Positions 6,473 to 15,240 of a stretch of 19,221 nucleotides of DNA are shown here, piece by piece; positions within the stretch are counted from its first letter, which is position 1; each line of letters begins with the position of its first letter. The DNA is from Cellulomonadaceae bacterium. GTDB taxonomy: Bacteria > Actinomycetota > Actinomycetes > Actinomycetales > Cellulomonadaceae. The stretch covers positions 1 through 19,221 of the forward strand of contig JAITCS010000140.1 in the NCBI GenBank assembly GCA_031282935.1. Reading direction: 5' to 3'. Position numbers and translations under genes: made by a program. The notes under the pieces were generated by a model. The model did no database searches. It was not told the origin of the DNA and worked only from the letters and a program-made list of their open reading frames with translations.

Positions 6473-6496
6473 AACCGCGCAAAGGCTGGCGCGGTT
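6473..6496. terminator. 8-bp hairpin downstream of ponA (possible terminator)
   Basis: AACCGCGC (6473-6480) and GCGCGGTT (6489-6496) form a perfect stem with an 8-nt loop, about 100 bp after the ponA stop codon. There is no U-tract on the ponA side, so it is either a weak or factor-dependent terminator or another structured element. The rest of the 305-bp ponA-rpsF gap shows only the rpsF promoter candidate and a direct repeat ACCTCTAG near 6534-6553. Confidence 0.35.
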
Positions 6497-6596
6497 GCCG
6501 ACCCGCTGGGCCACTTCTGGCCGATTTCTACGCTACCTCTAGTTGACCTCTAGGAGACCCTTGGCGGCCTTATAGGCGACCAGTGGCAGACTCTCT

Positions 6597-9128
6597 TTAT
6601 CCGATCTCGTTCGGGTGGTACTCGGGCCAGGGGTTTGTGCCCGGATCAGGCACCCACACACTGGGCAAGTCCGGCGTTGGCAGGTCAGGAGTTGGCAGCT
6701 CGGGGATGGGCGCCAGGGACGGCTCCGGGGCGGGGACGTACACCTCTAGCGGCCCGCTGGACACCAGCACCGTGATGGTGGAACCCTCGGGAACCTGGAT
6801 GCCTGCGCTCTGCACCGAGATGACATGCTCAGGCTCAATCGCGTCCGAATCCGAGTATTGGGTGGCGAGCTGCAGGCCGAGAGCTTTGAGCACTGCCGCG
6901 ACGTCTGCGATGGGTTTGCCTTCGAGACCCGTCGGGATTTCGACCAGCCTGCTCTCGACCGTTGGAGCTTCCGGTTGGCCGGATTGGCCAGGCTGACCGG
7001 GCACGCCGTCCGGATTCAGCGGATCCTCGGCGTTCGCCGGAATACACCCCGTGCCGATGGCGCCGTCCTCCCCGTCCGCGCCAATTACGCCGTCCTCGCC
7101 GCTTTCACCTTGGGCAACGCAGAGCTCTTCCGGCTCCGGCTCCGGGTTGGGGGGCATGGTGTAGGGCAAGAACTTTTCCACAGGCTGGCCCTCCAAGGCC
7201 ACCTGCATGAACTCGGCCCAGGCGGTGACCGGGAACGACGAGCCAGTCATTTCCCGCCACTTGCCGAACGGGGTGATCGGCTCCTCGCCGCGCCCGTCGG
7301 GGGTGTCCTGGTGGATACCCACCACGGTGACCAGTTGGGGGGTGAACCCGGCGAACCAGGCCGCCAGGTTGTCATTGGCGGTGCCGGTCTTGCCTGCGAT
7401 GTCGCGCAGGCCGCCGTCTGGGCCTTTGACCTGCTGCGCCACCCGGCCCGAACCGCTGGTGACCACCCGCTCCATCGCATAGGCGGTGGCCGCCATCACC
7501 TCGGGTTCGGCCACCAACTGCCGCTCGGTAGGCCCGCGATAGATCAGTTCGCCTTTCAGAGTGAAAACATCCCTGACAATGTGCGGGGTGATGGCGTAGC
7601 CGCCCCCGGCGATGGTGGCGTAAGCGCGAGCCAGGTCAACAGGGCGCACTGAGGCGGTGCCCAACACATTGGCGGCGTTCGCCGCGATGTACCCCGGCGC
7701 TTGGTCATTAGTGACATCGGGGATGCCCAGCCGGTGGGCCACCTCGGCAGTCTTTTCCGGCCCGATTTCGATGTTGAGTTGCGCATACACCGTATTCACC
7801 GAATTGGCGGTTGCAGTCAACAAGTCAATGGTGCCGTAAGAAATACCACCATAATTTCGCAAATTGGATTTAGAATCCCAACCTTCGATAGGAATACCAC
7901 TATTCCCATCGAAACGCTCATACAACTGGTGGCCATCCTCTAGGGCAGCGATCAGCGTGAAAGGCTTGAAAGTGGAGCCGCCTTGGGCGCGGCCATCGGT
8001 GGCGAAATTGAATTGCGCAGTGGCGTAATCTTGGCCGCCATACAGCGCCTTGTATTCGCCATTCATCGGTTCCAACGCGACTAAAGCCATTTGTAATTGC
8101 GGGCTGGCCGGATGGGGGTCGCCCTCGCGGGGGATTTCCTCATAAATCCGCACCGCTTCATCCTGCAAATCTTTGTCAATGGTGGTGATGATCTTCAGGC
8201 CGCGAGTTTCGATGGATTCCGGGTCACCAACGAACTGCGGAGCGGCCCGTAACTCTCGCACCACCTCATTGATCAGATACCCGGCCTGACCTGCGTTGGC
8301 GCCCTGATAATTGGGTTTTGGCAGGTAGTGCGGGAACACGGCGGTTTGGGCTTCTTCCGCCGAAATGGTGCCCAAGGCAGCCATGTAATCGAGTGTGCGC
8401 TGCCACCTAAACCTGGCTTGCGCCTCGTTCACATCAGGATCCCAACGCGAGGGTGAGGGGATGATGCCCGCCAGCAGCGCTGCCTCCGATACCGAAAGTT
8501 CCGTGGCGGAATGCCCGAAATACGCTTGGCTGGCGGCCTCTATCCCATATGTGCCCCGACCCCAATAAATCGTATTCAGATAACCTTGCAGAATCTGCTC
8601 TTTTTCTTGCTGCTGAGTTATCTTGAGCGCCAAAATACCCTCTTGCGCTTTACCCAAATACCCCGTACTGGTGTCAGTGTAATAGCGCTCAATGTATTGT
8701 TGCGTAATAGTTGAGGCCCCCTGCCTGGCCCCACCTTTGAGATTATTATATAGCGCGCGGGCAATGCCCTTAGGGGAAACACCGATATTGGTCCAGAAAG
8801 TTTGATCCTCTGAAGCCACCACAGCCTCGCCAACATATTGCGGCAGGGTGGTGTAATTGACCAGAATACGGCGCTCTTTGGCCAGCGTGCCCAATTCCGT
8901 TACCCCATCGGAGTAATATATGGTGGTCAACTGGTCATTGACGGTGTCGAGGTTGCTTGGAATATCGTTGTTGAACCACGCGGAGGTGAACACCCCAGCA
9001 CCGAAAGCGGTAACACTCAGGCCCGTGCCCAAAACCACGCGCCAAGAAGGTAGCCAGCGCCGCACCGGGCCGTACCCCGACGCTGGGTAGTCCCAGAACC
9101 GTCGCTTGTTAGCCACTTTTCGCGCCAT
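6597..9128 (-). CDS. ponA: Bifunctional penicillin-binding protein (transglycosylase/transpeptidase) with PASTA domain
   Basis: This class A PBP polymerises lipid II into glycan strands and cross-links peptides outside the membrane. The start is the ATG at 9128, with AGAGG 8 nt upstream, giving 843 residues; an in-frame ATG at 9176 lacks a ribosome site. Residue numbers count from 9128. A basic cytosolic segment precedes a membrane anchor (about 29-51). The glycosyltransferase domain has 'ASEDQTFW' (105-112), 'RQGASTITQQ' (135-144) and 'GRGTYGIEAA'. The transpeptidase has STFK (385-388, catalytic Ser), SVN (443-445) and KTGT (580-583). After it comes an acidic, collagen-like Gly-rich linker (about 672-718), one PASTA domain (about 731-792) and a proline-rich tail with an LPTPD repeat. 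Divergent from the MFS gene. Confidence 0.95.
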   Translation of the reverse strand: MARKVANKRRFWDYPASGYGPVRRWLPSWRVVLGTGLSVTAFGAGVFTSAWFNNDIPSNLDTVNDQLTTIYYSDGVTELGTLAKERRILVNYTTLPQYVGEAVVASEDQTFWTNIGVSPKGIARALYNNLKGGARQGASTITQQYIERYYTDTSTGYLGKAQEGILALKITQQQEKEQILQGYLNTIYWGRGTYGIEAASQAYFGHSATELSVSEAALLAGIIPSPSRWDPDVNEAQARFRWQRTLDYMAALGTISAEEAQTAVFPHYLPKPNYQGANAGQAGYLINEVVRELRAAPQFVGDPESIETRGLKIITTIDKDLQDEAVRIYEEIPREGDPHPASPQLQMALVALEPMNGEYKALYGGQDYATAQFNFATDGRAQGGSTFKPFTLIAALEDGHQLYERFDGNSGIPIEGWDSKSNLRNYGGISYGTIDLLTATANSVNTVYAQLNIEIGPEKTAEVAHRLGIPDVTNDQAPGYIAANAANVLGTASVRPVDLARAYATIAGGGYAITPHIVRDVFTLKGELIYRGPTERQLVAEPEVMAATAYAMERVVTSGSGRVAQQVKGPDGGLRDIAGKTGTANDNLAAWFAGFTPQLVTVVGIHQDTPDGRGEEPITPFGKWREMTGSSFPVTAWAEFMQVALEGQPVEKFLPYTMPPNPEPEPEELCVAQGESGEDGVIGADGEDGAIGTGCIPANAEDPLNPDGVPGQPGQSGQPEAPTVESRLVEIPTGLEGKPIADVAAVLKALGLQLATQYSDSDAIEPEHVISVQSAGIQVPEGSTITVLVSSGPLEVYVPAPEPSLAPIPELPTPDLPTPDLPSVWVPDPGTNPWPEYHPNEIG

Positions 9129-9251
9129 CGCTGCCACCTCTCTATTTGGGGCCACGTTACTCTTGATGCAAGGCATTTCGTTTGAGCTAAAGCCGTGTCT
9201 TGAACAAATACTAAACTGCGACGTGCGTAGCGGCTTTTCGCGCCAAGGGAA

Positions 9252-10565
9252 GTGGGGTTGTGGGTGACTGTCATTGCTGACCTGCGGCGGCTGCTTGCCC
9301 TGCCCGGATTCCGCAAACTCTTCGCCGTGCGGCTAATTTCCCAATGCGCCGATGGCATGTTTCAAGTGGGCCTGGCCACTTTATTATTCTTTTCCCCAGA
9401 ATCCATGGGCACCGCCCCCGAAATTGCCACCGGATTTGTAGTAATGTTAGCGCCCTTTACTGTTGTTGGGCCATTTGCCGGAGTGCTTTTGGATAGGTGG
9501 CGGCGGCGCCAAGTGTTGTTATGGGGGAATGTTATTCGTGCTTTTGTTACCATTGCGATGGCTACGGCACTTTGGTTATTGGGCGGGAATAACGTGGTGC
9601 AAATGCTTGGCCTTTTAGCGCTGAGCATTAATAGGTTTTTGCTGGCGGGGCTTTCTGCGGGGTTACCTAATGTGCTAAACACCGAAAACGATGATGGTGC
9701 TGATTTGCTTTTAACCGCGAACTCACTTGTTCCCACCATTGGGGCGGGGGCCGCTTTTGTGGGGGGCGGAATTGGTTTTTTGTTCGCCAGCGTAATTCCT
9801 GTTGGCCAGTTTCAAGATAGCGCCGTCTTGTTCGCAGCGGCTACGACCATGCTTTTGGCCGCGTTGGCCACTGCCCGGCTGCGGCGCGGAGAACTGGGTC
9901 CCACCTCGCCAGTTACCACCAACATTCGCCAGGACATCGCGGCTGTGACAGCCGATTTGAGGGCGGGCGCTAAGTATTTGGCTGCCCGAGTCACGCCCGG
10001 CCAGGCGCTGTTAGTGACCGCTTTACACAGATTCTTGTACGGGTTAGTGTTTATTGCCGCAATTCTGTTATCCCGAAATATCCTGGCCAGCCCAGGCGAT
10101 ACGGCTGCCGGTTTAGGTAACTTTGCCATTATTATGGGGTTGATTGGAGCGGGCGGGGCGATAGCCGTGGTAATCACTCCCACCCTTTCGCGGCCTTTAG
10201 CCTCGCAAACCTGGGTAGCCCTAATGTTCGGGTTGGCGACGGTTTCCCAAATAGTGTTAGCGATTTCTGCCACCCGATTAGTGGTGTTTGCCGCTGCGCT
10301 TTTGCTCGGTATAGCTGCTCAAGCCAGTAAAATCGCAATAGATACTATTGTGCAACGCGACACCAGTGATGCTTTTCGGGGGCGAGCTTTCGCTTTTTAC
10401 GATGTGGTATTCAATGCGGCTTTCGTGGCCGCCGCGATATTGGCCGCGTTTTTGGTGCCCGATTCCGGGTGGTCGCGGGTGTTGTTTCTTGGCATTGCGT
10501 TTGCTTACGTTATTTTGGCGCTGTGGATGTGGGGGCGGGCGGCGCGGACGCCGGCCGAGGTCTGA
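9252..10565 (+). CDS. Major facilitator superfamily transporter
   Basis: This hydrophobic protein of about 437 residues looks like a 12-helix MFS permease. The N-terminus 'LLALPGFRKLFAVRLISQ' followed by 'ADGMFQVGLATLLFF' is typical of actinobacterial permeases next to ponA or pcnA. The loop between helices 2 and 3, 'GVLLDRWRRRQVLLWGN', is the MFS motif-A equivalent. A second half with the same rhythm begins near residue 255. The start is uncertain: GTG at 9252 is only 1 nt from AAGGGA, whereas TTG at 9258 or GTG at 9264 have better spacing (7 and 13 nt). Substrate unknown. It is transcribed divergently from ponA and converges on the CCA-adding enzyme gene, with a repeat array between them. 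Confidence 0.85.
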   Translation: MGLWVTVIADLRRLLALPGFRKLFAVRLISQCADGMFQVGLATLLFFSPESMGTAPEIATGFVVMLAPFTVVGPFAGVLLDRWRRRQVLLWGNVIRAFVTIAMATALWLLGGNNVVQMLGLLALSINRFLLAGLSAGLPNVLNTENDDGADLLLTANSLVPTIGAGAAFVGGGIGFLFASVIPVGQFQDSAVLFAAATTMLLAALATARLRRGELGPTSPVTTNIRQDIAAVTADLRAGAKYLAARVTPGQALLVTALHRFLYGLVFIAAILLSRNILASPGDTAAGLGNFAIIMGLIGAGGAIAVVITPTLSRPLASQTWVALMFGLATVSQIVLAISATRLVVFAAALLLGIAAQASKIAIDTIVQRDTSDAFRGRAFAFYDVVFNAAFVAAAILAAFLVPDSGWSRVLFLGIAFAYVILALWMWGRAARTPAEV

Positions 10566-10577
10566 GCGGATCGGGGC

Positions 10578-10725
10578 GGTGGTTTCGACAGGCTCAACCA
10601 ACGGGAATTGCGATCGGGGCGGTGGTTTCGACAGGCTCAACCAACGGGAATTGCGATCGGGGCGGTGGTTTCGACAGGCTCAACCAACGGGAACGGCCCG
10701 GTGGTTTCGACAGGCTCAACCAACG
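10578..10725 (+). repeat. Tandem array of unit A repeats, 43-bp period
   Basis: GGTTTCGACAGGCTCAACCA occurs at 10581-10600, 10624-10643, 10667-10686 and 10703-10722. The first three are exactly 43 bp apart, with identical 'acgggaattgcgatcggggc' spacers between them; the last interval is 36 bp. The array fills the gap between two convergent genes. Its last copy overlaps the 3' end of the CCA-adding enzyme gene and contains that gene's TGA stop codon (10716-10718). These are the same units as around the CNNM gene and downstream of dnaB. Confidence 0.95.
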
Positions 10726-12179
10726 GGGAGATTCTCTTTGGCCCAGTCGAAAAGGGCGGCTTTCGCAGCCTCTGACTCCATCGGCCCCTGCTCCATGCGC
10801 AAAGCCAACATGTGCTGATACGCTTTACCAACCAGAGGCCCCGGTGGAATGTCCAACAACTCCATAATATCGTTACCGGATAAATCGGGCCGAATTGCGT
10901 CCAGCTTTTCTTGCAAACGCAGCGCGCTTATCCGCATCTCCAATTCGTCATAAATTGCAGACAACCGCTGCGCCTTACGCACATTCCGGGTGGTGCAATC
11001 CGCCCGCGTCAAACAATGCAACCGCTCCAACAACGGGCCCGCGTCCGTGACATACCGCCGCACGGCCGCGTCTGTCCAAACCCCTTCGCCGTAACCGTGG
11101 AAACGCAAATGTAATTCAATCAACCGGGCCACATCATTAACGATCTGCTTATCGTACTTCAACGCTTTCAGACGTTTCTTAATGATCCGCGCCCCCACCA
11201 CGTCATGCCCATGAAAAGACACCCCGCCATTCTTTTCAAAACGCCGAGTGGCTGGTTTTCCGGCGTCGTGAAGTAAGGCCGCCAACCTAAGTACCAAATC
11301 TGGGCGGGGCACATCACCATCAGGGCCAGTTTCCAGGTCAATGGCCTGTTTTAGCACTTGCAAGGAATGGGTATACACATCTTTATGCCGGTGGTGTTCG
11401 TCAATTTCAAGCTGCAAGGCCACCAATTCTGGCACCACATACACCGCCAAACCAGTATCAACCAATAAAGTCAAACCCAGTATCGGATTTGGGGCCAGCA
11501 TAAGCTTATTTAGTTCGGCTTGGATTCTTTCCGCTGAAACAATTTCTAGCCTGGGAGCCATTTTCAAAATAGCCTCAGCAGTATCCCCGGCCACTCTAAA
11601 CCCAAGTTGCGCTGCAAAACGTGCCACTCGCATCATGCGCAAAGGGTCATCATCAAAAGATTGCATCGGATCAACTGGGGTGCGTAACATGCCAGAAACC
11701 AAATCCGATAACCCATCGAAAGGGTCCACAAAAACCATTGAAGGCACCCTGAGCGCCATCGAGTTAATGGTCAAATCCCGCCTAGATAAATCTCCATCCA
11801 AATTATCCCCATATTTCACAACGGGTTTCCGTGAGGATGCCTCATAATCATCATCGCGATAAGTGGTAATCTCAATGGTGACCTGGCCCCGAACACCATC
11901 AGCACCACGCACATGCTTTATCGCCCCAATAGTGCCAAATTCTTTCCCGATATCCCAAGTGCTATCCGCCCATTTCGCCAAAATAGCTTCCGTCTGATCC
12001 GGGCGTGCCGAGGTGGCGAAATCCAAATCCTCACTCTCGCGCCCAAGCAGCAAATCCCGAACCGTACCGCCCACGAGCGCCAATTCGTGCCCCGCCGCCG
12101 CAAAAATGCCGCCAAGCTCCACCGCCAACTCCGGGCAGTTGCTCAAATTCGCCAACATTTCAAGGTTGGAAGTTCCCAC
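10716..12179 (-). CDS. pcnA: CCA tRNA nucleotidyltransferase
   Basis: This class II nucleotidyltransferase builds or repairs the CCA end of tRNAs. The head domain has 'ALVGGTVRDLLLGR' (34-47) and the catalytic 'DLDFAT' (51-56). It is followed by 'RRDLTINSMA' (133-142) and 'DPLRMMRVARFAAQLGF' (178-194). A C-terminal HD domain carries 'LLHDAGKP' (302-309) and 'HGHDVVGA'. The 487 residues fit the actinobacterial PcnA group. The start is probably GTG at 12179 on a leaderless mRNA (TAACCT 6 nt upstream); ATG at 12158 is the alternative, and neither has a Shine-Dalgarno. The last codons and the TGA stop are part of the repeat array. Divergent from the Nudix gene, as in the pcnA-mutT4 order of mycobacteria. 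Confidence 0.95.
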   Translation of the reverse strand: MGTSNLEMLANLSNCPELAVELGGIFAAAGHELALVGGTVRDLLLGRESEDLDFATSARPDQTEAILAKWADSTWDIGKEFGTIGAIKHVRGADGVRGQVTIEITTYRDDDYEASSRKPVVKYGDNLDGDLSRRDLTINSMALRVPSMVFVDPFDGLSDLVSGMLRTPVDPMQSFDDDPLRMMRVARFAAQLGFRVAGDTAEAILKMAPRLEIVSAERIQAELNKLMLAPNPILGLTLLVDTGLAVYVVPELVALQLEIDEHHRHKDVYTHSLQVLKQAIDLETGPDGDVPRPDLVLRLAALLHDAGKPATRRFEKNGGVSFHGHDVVGARIIKKRLKALKYDKQIVNDVARLIELHLRFHGYGEGVWTDAAVRRYVTDAGPLLERLHCLTRADCTTRNVRKAQRLSAIYDELEMRISALRLQEKLDAIRPDLSGNDIMELLDIPPGPLVGKAYQHMLALRMEQGPMESEAAKAALFDWAKENLPVG

Positions 12180-12185
12180 ATGGAT

Positions 12186-12191
12186 AGGTTA
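12186..12191 (-). promoter_or_regulatory. Candidate -10 box for a leaderless pcnA transcript
   Basis: TAACCT on the minus strand is separated by ATCCAT (6 nt) from the GTG start. No Shine-Dalgarno is present and no clear -35 was found. Confidence 0.35.
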
Positions 12192-12292
12192 CAGCGTGCG
12201 GCGGCGAGCTGGCGTTATTTTTAGCGACGCCAAACCGGCACAATAGTTAACAATTTGCGCTCATGGTGTGCCGTAGTTTGCGAGAAACAAGA

Positions 12293-12298
12293 TAGGGT
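12293..12298 (+). promoter_or_regulatory. Candidate -10 box for a leaderless Nudix-gene transcript
   Basis: TAGGGT is followed by GAACCC and the ATG at 12305, the TANNNT-N6-ATG geometry. The same AGGG could act as a weak Shine-Dalgarno at 6-7 nt, so the two readings compete. Confidence 0.35.
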
Positions 12299-12304
12299 GA
12301 ACCC

Positions 12305-12988
12305 ATGGCACCGCCGCGCCCAAAAGACGATGATCGCAAAGGCGATGTCGCGCGGCCTTTACCGCCCGGCGGCAGTCCCTTGCGAGTGGACCCGTCGCGC
12401 CTACATAAAGTACCAGGAAACCGTGCCGGGGGTGGGGTTTTTCGGCCCTTACCGCCGCCGCTCTCCCCAGGGGCAACCGCGCCCGGTGTCGAGGAAACCT
12501 CCGCAGGTGGGGTGGTGACGCGGCCCCCCGTTGACGAGGAAACCGAGCCGCACGCCGCCGTCATCACGCGACGCAACCGCGCTGGACGGCTAGAGTGGTG
12601 TCTGCCCAAGGGCCATTTGGAGGGGGTGGAAACCCCGGAAGAGGCCGCGATCAGGGAGGTTTTCGAGGAAACCGGGATAAAAGGGCGCATTGCCAAGAAA
12701 CTCGGCACCATTGACTACTGGTTTTCGGGTGAAACTCGGCGAGTTCACAAACTGGTTCATCATTATCTGCTGGTGATGACCGGCGGGTATTTGACTGTGG
12801 AAAACGACCCCGACCTGGAAGCTGAGGACGCTTTTTGGATCCCGCTGTCACGGTTGCGGTTTCGGCTTTCTTACCCCAACGAACAAAAACTTGGCGTAAT
12901 TGCGGAACAATTAGTGCGGGATAACCCCTCGCTACTTTTGCCCGAAGATGGTGGCACCAATGGCTCGCTCGCCAGAACTCCCGAGTAG
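12305..12988 (+). CDS. Nudix hydrolase, MutT4-like
   Basis: This Nudix-fold pyrophosphohydrolase has an intact Nudix box at residues 103-125, G-x5-E-x7-REVFEETGI. Around it are 'LPKGHLEG', 'IDYWFSGETRRVHKLVHHYL' and 'EAEDAFWIPLSRL', which closely resemble the mycobacterial MutT4 (Rv3908) group as I recall it. The domain begins near residue 62 ('EETSAGGVV'). It is preceded by a proline- and arginine-rich extension with two RPLPP motifs, probably disordered. The gene is divergent from pcnA and overlaps the next gene's ATG by about 40 nt, so the two are likely co-transcribed and coupled. The substrate (8-oxo-nucleotides, dinucleoside polyphosphates or another) cannot be read from sequence. Confidence 0.92.
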   Translation: MAPPRPKDDDRKGDVARPLPPGGSPLRVDPSRLHKVPGNRAGGGVFRPLPPPLSPGATAPGVEETSAGGVVTRPPVDEETEPHAAVITRRNRAGRLEWCLPKGHLEGVETPEEAAIREVFEETGIKGRIAKKLGTIDYWFSGETRRVHKLVHHYLLVMTGGYLTVENDPDLEAEDAFWIPLSRLRFRLSYPNEQKLGVIAEQLVRDNPSLLLPEDGGTNGSLARTPE

Positions 12989-15236
12989 TAGCCACCCTGC
13001 GGGGCGGCGGTTGCGAAACACTCTTTTGACCGAGCGGCGGCTGCGCAGGCAACACCGCGCTTGGGTGGTTGGGCTTTTTTCGGCTTTGGCGCTTATGTTA
13101 ACCTTGGCCTTTTCGATGACGGGTTTCTTTCGCGGGTTCCGCTGGTTTCCGTTTTTCGAGGCGGACGGGGGGCCGCGTTTGGCTGTGACCTCTGCGCGTT
13201 CTGCTGGTTCTGCTGGTTCTGCTGGTTCTGCTGCTCGTGCTGCTGCGGTGGATGAACCACAACTGACGTTGGTTTCGATGAACCCGCCGATTGGGCGGCC
13301 CGGCAGTGAGGTTGCCGTCACTTTGCGGGTGGCGAACACCTCCGGTGCGCCGGTGTCTGGGCTGTCGGTTTCGGCGCGGATTGGGCGACAGCGGCTAGTG
13401 ACACGGTCGGCGCTTGGGGATTGGGCTTCTGATCAGGAGGAGGGGTTTTCCGGCCAAGACGGTGTGCTGGTGGCCACGGAGCCGGTGGAGGAACTGCTGC
13501 CCGGGGAATCGGCTGAGGTGGTGTTGCATTTTGAAACCGACACGCTGGGCCTTTCCAATTCTGCCATTGGGCCACGCGAAATGTCTATTTCTTTGCATGA
13601 CATTCAAGACGGCGATATTGACTTTGTAAATACTTTCTTCATTTGGGACCCGGTGCCTTTTGGGGAAGAATCTAGCGAATTACGGGTTCCTATTTCGCTA
13701 TTGGCCCCCATTACCGGCCCGGCATTTGATCCGAATGATCCGCTCGCTGAAATTGAGCCGTTATTAGTTCCCGCTGGGCGATTAGGCAGTGTAATTCAGG
13801 CGGTAAATGTTGCAGCCTCCGCTACGGGAGTTCCCGATGCGCTTTCTTTGGCAATAGACCCGGCCTTGGTCGCCATTGTTTCGCAATCGGATAATCCGAG
13901 CGCGGAAACGTGGTTGGATAACATAAACACCACTGCGGAACAAACTTATATTTATGTGCTGCCGCCCTATGATCCTGACCTCGCGGCGCTCGCCCACGCG
14001 CGGTTGACGCCTGCGCAAGTGCAGGCGGCCACAAACGTGCCGTTGCCGAACCAGTTCGAGGTTCCAAGTAATTGGAGTTCGCGCCTGGCCTGGCCTGCCG
14101 ATTGGGTGGTGCCAGACGCCGCAACCCACAATGCCGCCATTGACGCCGGGATGGATATAATGGTGAACCCGGCAGGGTCGCGCGCCGTTTGGGGCACGGC
14201 CACCGGACTCGACTTATATGCCTCCACAGCCGGTCACCTTGGTGTTCTGATAAATGATGTGCCCCTGGCCAGGGCATTTACTGACGCAACCAGTGGCGCA
14301 TCGGACAATCAAGCTGTCGGTTTGCAGCGAGTGTTAGCGGAAACCCTTGTCGTGTCGGAACAAAGCGAAACCTCAGCGCCGCACCTGCTGATCGCGTTGC
14401 CCCGCGATTGGCAGCCCCCCGCCCACGTTTTACACGCCACCCTAATTTCGATGGTGGAATCCGGTTGGATATCTTTTCAACCCACAAATGATTTATTGAA
14501 CAGCGCGGTTCCGAACGTTAACCGGGTTAACATTCCGGTAAACCTGGCCCACGGCCAAGAACTCCCGCCGGATAAAGTTAGGGAATTAGTTTCAGGAATA
14601 ACCGCCCTAAACTCGCTCGCGCAAATTGCCGCTTATCCTTATTATGTGACCGCCAATGCGGAAGCCGCTATGATTGCGCCCCTATCACAAGCCTGGCGCA
14701 TACAAAATGATAAAAACCCAAACTTCACCAGAAATGATGTACTAGAACACGGAATTGCTACCATTGCGCATTTGGAAGAAAGCCTAACTGTTTCCGCTGC
14801 GGGGGCCACCCTGATATCCGCCGAAGGTGCCATTCCGTTATTAGTACACAATGATTTTCCATCCGAAGTGACCGTGCAAGTGGTGTTGCAACCGCTCGAT
14901 TCCCGCCTCATCGTGGACGCGCAACCGCTGGTGACCGTGCCCGAACACACCACGCTGCCCGTCCAGGTGCCCGTGCGCGCCATCGCCTCCGGTGATGTAG
15001 AGGTGAGCGTGCAGTTGCTCTCGGAGCAGGGCACCGTTGTGGCCAGCGGTGGGGTGCTGCAACTGCGGGTTCGGGCAGGATGGGAAAGCGTGGGGACGGG
15101 CTTCTTTTCGGCAGGGCTTGGCATTTTGCTGACTGCGGGAATCATCCGAACCGTGCGCCGAGGCCGCTCTCCGCGCCGAACTTCCGCCGAAACAGCCCCG
15201 TATCCCAAGATTATTGATGGGCCGCCGGTAGGATGA
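12948..15236 (+). CDS. DUF6049-type membrane-anchored protein (Rv3909-like)
   Basis: This is a large actinobacterial envelope protein of unknown function, 762 residues, in the position of Rv3909 next to MurJ. A basic N-terminus leads to a membrane helix (about 39-60). Next comes a Ser-Ala-Gly low-complexity stretch (about 83-100), encoded partly by 9-bp TCTGCTGGT repeats at 13200-13226. Beyond lies a long extracytoplasmic region starting with a beta-rich domain ('VAVTLRVANTSGAPVSGLSV'). A second membrane helix lies near 722-741, followed by a basic tail (RTVRRGRSPRR). The ATG at 12948 overlaps the Nudix gene; the ATG at 12960 is also possible. The downstream pseudokinase starts 4 bp after the stop, so the two are clearly an operon. 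A cell-wall role is inferred from synteny only. Confidence 0.85.
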   Translation: MVAPMARSPELPSSSHPAGRRLRNTLLTERRLRRQHRAWVVGLFSALALMLTLAFSMTGFFRGFRWFPFFEADGGPRLAVTSARSAGSAGSAGSAARAAAVDEPQLTLVSMNPPIGRPGSEVAVTLRVANTSGAPVSGLSVSARIGRQRLVTRSALGDWASDQEEGFSGQDGVLVATEPVEELLPGESAEVVLHFETDTLGLSNSAIGPREMSISLHDIQDGDIDFVNTFFIWDPVPFGEESSELRVPISLLAPITGPAFDPNDPLAEIEPLLVPAGRLGSVIQAVNVAASATGVPDALSLAIDPALVAIVSQSDNPSAETWLDNINTTAEQTYIYVLPPYDPDLAALAHARLTPAQVQAATNVPLPNQFEVPSNWSSRLAWPADWVVPDAATHNAAIDAGMDIMVNPAGSRAVWGTATGLDLYASTAGHLGVLINDVPLARAFTDATSGASDNQAVGLQRVLAETLVVSEQSETSAPHLLIALPRDWQPPAHVLHATLISMVESGWISFQPTNDLLNSAVPNVNRVNIPVNLAHGQELPPDKVRELVSGITALNSLAQIAAYPYYVTANAEAAMIAPLSQAWRIQNDKNPNFTRNDVLEHGIATIAHLEESLTVSAAGATLISAEGAIPLLVHNDFPSEVTVQVVLQPLDSRLIVDAQPLVTVPEHTTLPVQVPVRAIASGDVEVSVQLLSEQGTVVASGGVLQLRVRAGWESVGTGFFSAGLGILLTAGIIRTVRRGRSPRRTSAETAPYPKIIDGPPVG

Positions 15237-15240
15237 CGCT

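Noticed and set aside
10578..10725. CRISPR array
   Set aside because: Spacers are identical or nearly so between copies, only four units exist, and no cas gene is in the window.
10348..10867. Plus-strand ORFs with repeated 'GGGFDRLNQRE'-like peptides after the MFS gene
   Set aside because: They are translations of the 43-bp DNA repeats running into the antisense of pcnA; they have no ribosome site and no independent coding signal.
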